Source: Actinomycetes bacterium
Lineage (GTDB): Bacteria; Actinomycetota; Actinomycetes; Actinomycetales; Cellulomonadaceae
Assembly (NCBI GenBank): GCA_023388235.1
Contig: JAEWGQ010000064.1
Location: 1 to 6,049, forward strand
Length of the DNA stretch: 6,049 bases
Direction of reading: 5' to 3'
The position numbers and the translations under genes were made by a program. Below the pieces are notes generated by a model. It worked only from the letters and a program-made list of their open reading frames with translations, searched no databases and was not told the DNA's origin. Positions 1 through 4,579 of the stretch are shown one piece after another; the stretch's first letter is position 1; every line of letters starts with the position of its first letter.

Positions 1-93
1 GCGCCCGGGGTGTGAGCCGCCCGTGAGGAACGTGGCGCGGACCGTATGGAAGTCGTCAGGACGTGCTGCGGCGCCCCGTCGCTGCGGTGTGAT

Positions 94-129
94 GGGGCGG
101 TGTCCTGCGCCTGCGTCCGGCACCGCCCC
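94..129 (+). other. GC-rich stem-loop upstream of kdpD
   Basis: Bases 94-104 can pair with 119-129: the arms are GGGGCGGTGTC and GGCACCGCCCC, 11 pairs with one G-T wobble, and the loop is about 14 nt. No T-run follows, so it is not a textbook intrinsic terminator. It could end transcription of a gene left of the window, or be part of a leader. The downstream stretch 131-142 (GGGCGGCCGCCC) is itself self-complementary and could compete for pairing. The structure is seen directly; its role is not known. Confidence 0.35.
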
Positions 130-151
130 CGGGCGGCCGCCCCGTCACCAC

Positions 152-182
152 TACGATCGCGGCCTGGGGTCGGAGAAGGGGG
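152..182 (+). promoter_or_regulatory. kdpD ribosome binding site with possible -10 element
   Basis: A purine-rich Shine-Dalgarno, GGAGAAGGGGG (172-182), sits 6 nt before the ATG at 189 and fixes that codon as the kdpD start. Upstream, TACGAT (152-157) fits the TAnnnT pattern of actinobacterial -10 boxes, but no recognisable -35 lies 16-18 nt further up. The RBS is well supported; the promoter part is only a suggestion. Confidence 0.45.
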
Positions 183-188
183 CACGGC

Positions 189-2705
189 ATGACGCGGGGT
201 CGCCTGCGCGTCCTGCTCGGGGCGGCGCCCGGGGTGGGCAAGACGTACGCGATGCTCGAGGCCGGCCGGGACCTGCGCGCCGACGGCACGGACGTGGTCG
301 TCGCGGTGGTCGAGACCCACGGCCGGGTGGCGACGGCGGCGCTGCTGGACGGGCTCGAGGTCGTGCCGCGCACCCGCGTGGAGCACCGGGGCGTCGCCCT
401 CACGGAGATGGACCTGCCCGCGGTGCTCGCCCGCCGGCCGCAGGTCGCGCTCGTGGACGAGTACGCGCACACCAACGCGCCGGGCTCGCGCCACGACAAG
501 CGCTGGCAGGACGTCGCGGACCTCCTGGACGCGGGCATCGACGTCGTGACGACGGTCAACATCCAGCACATCGCCTCGCTGAACGACGTGGTGCGCACCA
601 TCACCGGCGTGCCGCAGCGCGAGACCGTCCCGGACCGGGTGCTGCGGGCCGCCGACCAGATCGAGCTCGTCGACCTCGCGCCGCAGTCCCTGCGCGACCG
701 GCTGGCGGAGGGCAACGTCTACCCGGCCGAGCGCGTGGACGCGGCGCTGTCGAACTACTTCCGGCTGGGCAACCTCACGGCGCTGCGCGAGCTGGCGCTG
801 CTGTGGCTCGCGGACGAGGTGGACTCCGCGCTGCGCAGCTACCGCGCCGAGCACGCGATCGACGCCCCGTGGGAGGCGCGCGAGCGGGTCGTGGTCGCGC
901 TGACCGGCGGCCCGGAGGGCGAGACGCTGCTGCGGCGCGGCGCCCGGATCGCCGCGCGGTCGGCGGGCGGCGAGCTGCTCGCCGTGCACGTCAGCGCGCA
1001 GACGGGGCTGCGGGACAGCGACCCGGGGTCGCTCGCGGAGCAGATCGCGCTGACCGAGCAGCTCGGGGGCACGTACCACCAGGTCGTCGGCGAGGACGTG
1101 CCGCGCACCCTGGTGGAGTTCGCGCGGTCGGTCGACGCCACCCAGGTGGTCATCGGGATCAGCCGCCGGGGGCGGCTCGCGGCGGCGCTGACCGGCCCGG
1201 GCATCGGCGCGACGGTGATCCGCCTCGCGGGGCCCATCGACGTGCACATCGTGAACCACGCGGCGGCCGGCCGGTTCACGCTGCCCCGGCTCGCCGGCGG
1301 CGCGCTGACCGCCCGGCGGCGGGCGCTCGGCTTCGTGCTGTGCGTCGTGCTCGGCCCGCTGCTCACCTGGGTGCTGGAGGCCACCCGCACGGAGACGTCG
1401 CTGGTCGGGGACGTGCTGACGTACCAGATCCTCGTCGTGGTGGTCTCGCTGGTCGGCGGGTTCTGGCCGTCGCTGCTCACCGCCGTGCTGTCCGGGATCA
1501 GCCTCGACTACTTCTTCATCGACCCCGTGCACACCGTCACGGTCGCGGAGACCCGGCACGTGCTCGCCCTCGGCTTGTACGTGCTGAACGCCCTGCTGGT
1601 GAGCGCGGTGGTCGACGCCGCCGCCCGCCGCAGCCGCGCCGCGCAGCGCGCCCGGGCGGAGTCCGAGCTGCTCGCGACCGTGGCCGGCGGCGTGCTGCGC
1701 GGCCAGGACGCGATCGGGTCGCTCCTGGCGCGGGCGCGGGAGGCGTTCGGGCTGGCCGGGGTGCGGCTGCTCGCCGGCGACGAGGTGCTCGCGGAGTCCG
1801 GGACGGTGCGGCCGGGTGCCCCCGGGGTCGAGGTCGACGAGCACACCGTCCTGGTCCTGGACGACGGCGCCGAGACCGGCCCGGGCGCCGCGACGGCGGA
1901 GCTGGACGGCGCGGGCGGGCGGCTGCTCGGGGTGGTCGTGACCCAGGTGGCGGCGGCCCTGGAGCACCAGCGGCTCAGCCGGACCGCCGACGCGATCGGC
2001 CCGCTGCGGGAGACCGACCAGGTGCGCAGCGCGCTGCTGTCCGCCGTCAGCCACGACCTGCGGCGCCCGCTGACCGCCGCGACCGCCGCCGTGAGCAGCC
2101 TGCGGTCGGCGGACGTCGACTGGTCCCCGGCGGACCGCGAGGAGCTGCTGGCGACGGCCGAGGAGAGCCTGGCGACGCTGACGGGGCTGGTCACGGACCT
2201 GCTCGACGTCAGCCGGCTGCAGGCCGGTGTGCTCGGGGTGTCCTGCCGCCCGACCGACGTCGACGACGTGATCCTGCCCGCGCTCGACGAGCTGCGGCTC
2301 GGCCCGCACGACGTGCACCTCGAGCTCGACCCGGACCTGCCCGCCGTCCGGGCGGACCCCGCGCTGCTGCGCCGCGTGATCGTCAACGTGCTGGCGAACG
2401 CCGTGCACGCGAGCCCGCCGGGCGTGCCGCCCCGCGTGAGGACCAGCGCGTTCGCCGACCGCGTCGAGGTGCGCGTGGTCGACCACGGCCGGGGGGTGCC
2501 GGCCGACCGGCGGGACGACCTGTTCCTGCCGTTCCAGCGGCTCGGTGACACCGACAACGCCACGGGCCTCGGCCTGGGCCTGGCGCTGTCGCGCGGGTTC
2601 ACGGAGGGCATGGGTGGCACGCTCAGCCCCGAGGACACGCCCGGCGGCGGGCTGACGATGGTGATCGCGCTGCGGCAGGCGGGCGCGGGGGAGGACGAGG
2701 CGTGA
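189..2705 (+). CDS. kdpD: KdpD-type sensor histidine kinase
   Basis: Membrane sensor kinase of 838 residues that, in the family, senses K+ limitation or osmotic stress and phosphorylates KdpE. Domains in order: the N-terminal KdpD ATP-binding domain (about 1-215) with Walker A GAAPGVGKT at 11-19 and DEYAHTN at 90-96; a universal-stress-protein-like domain (about 232-355); four hydrophobic segments (about 379-396, 406-422, 425-442, 457-476) of the DUF4118 type; a GAF-like linker (about 495-590); the dimerisation/phosphoacceptor helix with SHDLRRP, phospho-His H622; and the ATPase domain with N box N737, G1 DHGRG 765-769, F-box PF 781-782 and G2 GLGLGL 793-798. All catalytic motifs are present and the length is close to the usual 850-900; the N-terminus lacks the roughly 20-residue leader seen in E. 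coli. The start is set by the strong RBS at 172-182. The stop overlaps the kdpE start by 4 nt (GTGA). The S-x-S...FTAxY c-di-AMP motif described in staphylococcal KdpD is not seen. kdpFABC is not in the window. Confidence 0.96.
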   Translation: MTRGRLRVLLGAAPGVGKTYAMLEAGRDLRADGTDVVVAVVETHGRVATAALLDGLEVVPRTRVEHRGVALTEMDLPAVLARRPQVALVDEYAHTNAPGSRHDKRWQDVADLLDAGIDVVTTVNIQHIASLNDVVRTITGVPQRETVPDRVLRAADQIELVDLAPQSLRDRLAEGNVYPAERVDAALSNYFRLGNLTALRELALLWLADEVDSALRSYRAEHAIDAPWEARERVVVALTGGPEGETLLRRGARIAARSAGGELLAVHVSAQTGLRDSDPGSLAEQIALTEQLGGTYHQVVGEDVPRTLVEFARSVDATQVVIGISRRGRLAAALTGPGIGATVIRLAGPIDVHIVNHAAAGRFTLPRLAGGALTARRRALGFVLCVVLGPLLTWVLEATRTETSLVGDVLTYQILVVVVSLVGGFWPSLLTAVLSGISLDYFFIDPVHTVTVAETRHVLALGLYVLNALLVSAVVDAAARRSRAAQRARAESELLATVAGGVLRGQDAIGSLLARAREAFGLAGVRLLAGDEVLAESGTVRPGAPGVEVDEHTVLVLDDGAETGPGAATAELDGAGGRLLGVVVTQVAAALEHQRLSRTADAIGPLRETDQVRSALLSAVSHDLRRPLTAATAAVSSLRSADVDWSPADREELLATAEESLATLTGLVTDLLDVSRLQAGVLGVSCRPTDVDDVILPALDELRLGPHDVHLELDPDLPAVRADPALLRRVIVNVLANAVHASPPGVPPRVRTSAFADRVEVRVVDHGRGVPADRRDDLFLPFQRLGDTDNATGLGLGLALSRGFTEGMGGTLSPEDTPGGGLTMVIALRQAGAGEDEA

Positions 2706-3406
2706 AGATCCTCATCGCGGACGACGACCCGCAGATCCTGCGGGCGCTGCGCATCACGCTGCGCGCGCGGGGCTACGAGATCCTGACGGCGACCGACGGC
2801 ACCGCGGCGCTCAACCAGGCGATCGAGCACCGGCCCGACCTGTACCTGATCGACCTCGGGATGCCGCACCTGGACGGCGTCGAGGTGATCCAGGGCCTGC
2901 GGGGGTGGACGAGCGCGCCGATCCTCGTGCTGTCCGGCCGCACGGGGTCGGCGGACAAGGTCGAGGCGCTGGACGCGGGCGCGGACGACTACGTCACCAA
3001 GCCGTTCGGCGTGGACGAGCTGCTGGCGCGCATCCGGGCGCTCACCCGCCGGGTGCCGGGTCAGGACGCCGAGCCGCTCGTGCGGATCGGGGACGTGACG
3101 GTCGACCTCACGGCGACGACCGTCACCCGCGACGGCACCCCGCCCGAGGCGGTCCGGCTGACGCCGACCGAGTGGCGCATCCTGGAGATCCTCGTGCGGA
3201 ACGCCGGGCGGCTCGTGACGCGGCAGACGCTGCTGTCGGACATCTGGGGCTCGGAGCACGTGACCGACACCGGGTACCTGCGGCTGTACCTGTCGCAGCT
3301 GCGCAAGAAGCTCGAGCCGGACCCGGCTGCCCCGCGGTACCTGCTCACCGAGCCCGGCATGGGCTACCGGTTCGACCCGGCCGGCGGGCGGGGCGGAGCG
3401 GCCTGA
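2702..3406 (+). CDS. kdpE: KdpE-type response regulator (OmpR/PhoB family)
   Basis: Cytoplasmic transcription factor of 234 residues, the partner of the KdpD kinase just upstream. The receiver domain (1-118) has the acidic pocket D7/D8, phosphoacceptor D51 in LIDLGMP, S78 in the LSGR switch strand and K100 in TKPF. The winged-helix domain (about 126-226) carries LTPTEWRILEIL, the recognition region TGYLRLYLSQLRKKL and the wing GMGYRF, typical of OmpR/PhoB regulators. It starts at GTG (2702-2704) inside the kdpD stop, with a Shine-Dalgarno (GGGGAGG, 2688-2694) in the end of kdpD, so translation is coupled. The length matches E. coli KdpE (225) plus a short Gly/Ala tail. In the family it activates kdpFABC; here the target genes are not visible. 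No strong terminator follows, so its transcript may run on into the bldC leader. Confidence 0.96.
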   Translation: MKILIADDDPQILRALRITLRARGYEILTATDGTAALNQAIEHRPDLYLIDLGMPHLDGVEVIQGLRGWTSAPILVLSGRTGSADKVEALDAGADDYVTKPFGVDELLARIRALTRRVPGQDAEPLVRIGDVTVDLTATTVTRDGTPPEAVRLTPTEWRILEILVRNAGRLVTRQTLLSDIWGSEHVTDTGYLRLYLSQLRKKLEPDPAAPRYLLTEPGMGYRFDPAGGRGGAA

Positions 3407-3470
3407 CATCGCCCGGCAGCGCGCGCCCGCACGCGTCTGACCTGCGCGTCTGTCCGCTCTCGGGCGGTAC

Positions 3471-3498
3471 TTGCCGTTCTGTCCGATTTCTGTATAGT
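3471..3498 (+). promoter_or_regulatory. sigma70-like promoter for the riboswitch-bldC unit
   Basis: The -35 candidate TTGCCG (3471-3476) and -10 candidate TATAGT (3493-3498, 5/6 to TATAAT) are separated by 16 nt. This is an AT-richer island in very GC-rich surroundings. Transcription would start near 3504-3506, which places the 5' end of the RNA right at the first bases of the riboswitch aptamer. The elements are seen in the sequence; the start point is inferred from spacing. Confidence 0.7.
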
Positions 3499-3505
3499 TC
3501 TCCCC

Positions 3506-3585
3506 GTTGAGCGACAACGGCAAACCTGCCGCAAGGCAGGGACGCAAAGCCACGGGGCCCTCTGGGCCAGCCGGGCTACCGAACC
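3506..3585 (+). promoter_or_regulatory. Cyclic-di-GMP class I riboswitch (GEMM-I)
   Basis: RNA aptamer in the 5' leader of bldC. The conserved blocks appear in order with normal spacing: GGCAAACC (3519-3526); a 6-bp hairpin, 3525-3530 with 3535-3540, capped by a GCAA GNRA tetraloop; GACGCAAAGCC (3541-3551); a second hairpin with GGCCC (3556-3560) pairing GGGCC (3564-3568); and AGCCGGGCTACCGA (3569-3582). Aligned by eye to the Vibrio Vc2 aptamer, the ligand-contact positions G20, A47 and C92 correspond to G3520, A3547 and C3579, all kept, which predicts c-di-GMP rather than the cGAMP-selective variant. The closing helix is short and its exact pairing is unsure. No terminator lies between the aptamer and the start codon, and the Shine-Dalgarno begins a few bases after the aptamer, so control is probably translational. 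Whether ligand turns the gene on or off cannot be read with certainty. Confidence 0.93.
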
Positions 3586-3596
3586 GACTAGGAGTC
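3586..3596 (+). promoter_or_regulatory. bldC ribosome binding site inside a small hairpin
   Basis: The Shine-Dalgarno AGGAG (3590-3594) lies 5 nt before the ATG at 3600 and decides this start over the in-frame TTG at 3507, which lies inside the riboswitch. The site is embedded in GACT-AGG-AGTC, a 4-bp stem (3586-3589 with 3593-3596) with a 3-nt loop that starts right after the aptamer. It may be the expression platform; the stem is weak alone. Confidence 0.6.
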
Positions 3597-3599
3597 ACC

Positions 3600-3824
3600 A
3601 TGACGTACCCCCTCGAGGCCCAGCTCCCCACCCAGGCGACGTCCTCGCTGCTGACGCCGGGCGAGGTCGCGGTCATGTTCCGCGTGGACCCGAAGACCGT
3701 CACCCGCTGGGCCCAGGCCGGCAAGCTCTCGGCCGTGCGCACCCTCGGCGGCCACCGCCGCTTCCTCGAGTCCGAGGTCATGGAGCTGCTCGGCGCCGTG
3801 CCGCAGCAGGTCGCGCGCTACTGA
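3600..3824 (+). CDS. bldC: BldC-like MerR-type DNA-binding regulator
   Basis: Small 74-residue DNA-binding protein closely resembling Streptomyces BldC (68 residues). It is almost entirely one winged helix-turn-helix of MerR type: LLTPGEVAVMFRVDPKTVTRWAQAGKL (about 17-43) is the helix-turn-helix, and the wing RTLGGHRRF spans 47-55. There is no effector or dimerisation domain; in Streptomyces, BldC is known to bind direct repeats by head-to-tail oligomerisation and to control timing of development. The ATG at 3600 is chosen because of the AGGAG 5 nt before it; an upstream in-frame TTG would translate the riboswitch and is rejected. Expression is probably set by the promoter at 3471-3498 and the c-di-GMP riboswitch. 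What the protein controls in this, possibly non-sporulating, organism is unknown. An excisionase-like HTH protein is the alternative family name, but the similarity to BldC is strong along its full length. Confidence 0.93.
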   Translation: MTYPLEAQLPTQATSSLLTPGEVAVMFRVDPKTVTRWAQAGKLSAVRTLGGHRRFLESEVMELLGAVPQQVARY

Positions 3825-3847
3825 GCGGCGGACGCCGCACCTCTCGC

Positions 3848-3883
3848 GAACGGCCCCCCGAGCAGCTGCTCGGGGGGCCGTTC
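3848..3883. terminator. Perfect inverted repeat, likely two-way terminator
   Basis: An 18-bp arm, GAACGGCCCCCCGAGCAG (3848-3865), is followed at once by its exact reverse complement (3866-3883), giving a very stable GC-rich hairpin with a minimal loop. It lies 23 nt after the bldC stop and 65 nt after the tetR stop on the other strand, between convergent genes. Only a poor T-run follows on either side, which is common for actinobacterial terminators. It could serve both transcripts. Confidence 0.85.
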
Positions 3884-3922
3884 CGTGTGCCGGGGGCGGT
3901 TCCCGCGGGACGCGGGCCGCTC

Positions 3923-3964
3923 GGAGCGGGTCGCTGGGAGCGGGTCGCTCAGAGCGGGTCGAGC
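3923..3964. repeat. Three tandem copies of a 14-bp unit at the tetR 3' end
   Basis: Units GGAGCGGGTCGCTG (3923-3936), GGAGCGGGTCGCTC (3937-3950) and AGAGCGGGTCGAGC (3951-3964) are in tandem; the first two differ by one base and the third by a few more. The array covers the tetR stop codon (3949-3951 on the minus strand), so one unit encodes the protein's C-terminus and the others lie in its 3' untranslated region. It most likely arose by local slippage or duplication of the gene end. Confidence 0.8.
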
Positions 3965-4566
3965 AGCGTGGCCAGCACGGCCCGCCGGACCTCGGCGACC
4001 GTCCGCTCGGGCTGGAACGCCAGCCACTCGAGCCCGGCCACCAGCGTCGCGCCGAACATCGCCGCCGCCGTCAGCGACGGGTCGCGCTCGGGCCAGGTGG
4101 CCGCGACGACCTCGGCGAACACGGCGAACGACTCGTCCCGGACCTGCCGGATCGAGTCCTGCCAGTCGCGCCCGGTCCGGAACACCTCGGCGACCAGCAC
4201 CTTGGCGAAGTCGGGGTGCCCCTGGATCTGCTCGAGCAGCTCGTGCACCAGCGCCCCGACGGCCTCGCGCCCGGACTTCCCGGCGGAGGCGCCGCGCAGG
4301 GCCGCGGTCAGCCGGCGCTGCCCCTCGCCGAGCACGGACTCGAACAGCGCCGACTTCGACCCGAAGTTGTAGTAGACGCTGCCCTTCGCGACGCCCGCCC
4401 GCTCGGCGATGTCGTCCACGGAGGTCGCGGAGAACCCGCGGTCCGCGACGAGCGCGACGGTCGCGGCGGTGATGGCGTCGCGGGTGCCGCCGCGGGGCTC
4501 GTCGGCGCGCCGCGGCCCGGCCGGTGCGGGTGCATCGGACGCGGCCGGGCCGTCGGTGGTGCGCAT
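3949..4566 (-). CDS. TetR/AcrR-family transcriptional regulator
   Basis: Repressor-type regulator of 205 residues. After a Pro/Ala-rich N-terminal tail (about 1-27) comes the TetR helix-turn-helix (about 28-75): AITAATVALVADRGFSATSV, then DDIAERAGVAKGSVYYNFGS and KSALFESVL, a clear match to the family pattern of T-(S/T)-x-x-x-I-A-x-x-A-G-V-(A/S)-x-G-x-x-Y-x-x-F. The rest (about 80-205) is a helical ligand-binding and dimerisation domain whose ligand cannot be read from sequence. It is the second gene of a leftward unit, starting 13 nt after the YhgE/Pip gene stops; its own Shine-Dalgarno is weak (AGG in the gap), so reinitiation after the upstream gene is likely. No other plausible start lies before the HTH. 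By analogy with similar pairs it probably represses its own operon, with an operator upstream of the membrane-protein gene, outside the window. Confidence 0.93.
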   Translation of the reverse strand: MRTTDGPAASDAPAPAGPRRADEPRGGTRDAITAATVALVADRGFSATSVDDIAERAGVAKGSVYYNFGSKSALFESVLGEGQRRLTAALRGASAGKSGREAVGALVHELLEQIQGHPDFAKVLVAEVFRTGRDWQDSIRQVRDESFAVFAEVVAATWPERDPSLTAAAMFGATLVAGLEWLAFQPERTVAEVRRAVLATLLDPL

Positions 4567-4579
4567 GGTGCCCAGCCTG

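Noticed and set aside
1..15. Possible last codons of an upstream gene (A-P-G-V-stop)
   Set aside because: Four codons are too few to support a gene, and they do not resemble the usual KdpC C-terminus.
23..2548. 841-codon plus-strand frame overlapping kdpD
   Set aside because: Arg/Ala/Gly/Pro-rich translation typical of an off-frame reading; the kdpD frame has all family motifs and a strong ribosome site.
3431..3470. Possible terminator after kdpE (ACGCG/CGCGT and CCGC/GCGG stems)
   Set aside because: Stems are only 4-5 bp with large loops and no T-run; too weak to call.
3507..3599. TTG start at 3507 extending bldC by 31 residues
   Set aside because: This stretch is the riboswitch; the extension has no likeness to BldC N-termini and the AGGAG lies before the ATG at 3600.
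1508..3781. 757-codon open frame on the minus strand across kdpD, kdpE and bldC
   Set aside because: It is the shadow of real plus-strand genes in GC-rich DNA: low-complexity Arg/Ser/Pro translation, no domain, and it runs over three well-identified genes and the riboswitch.
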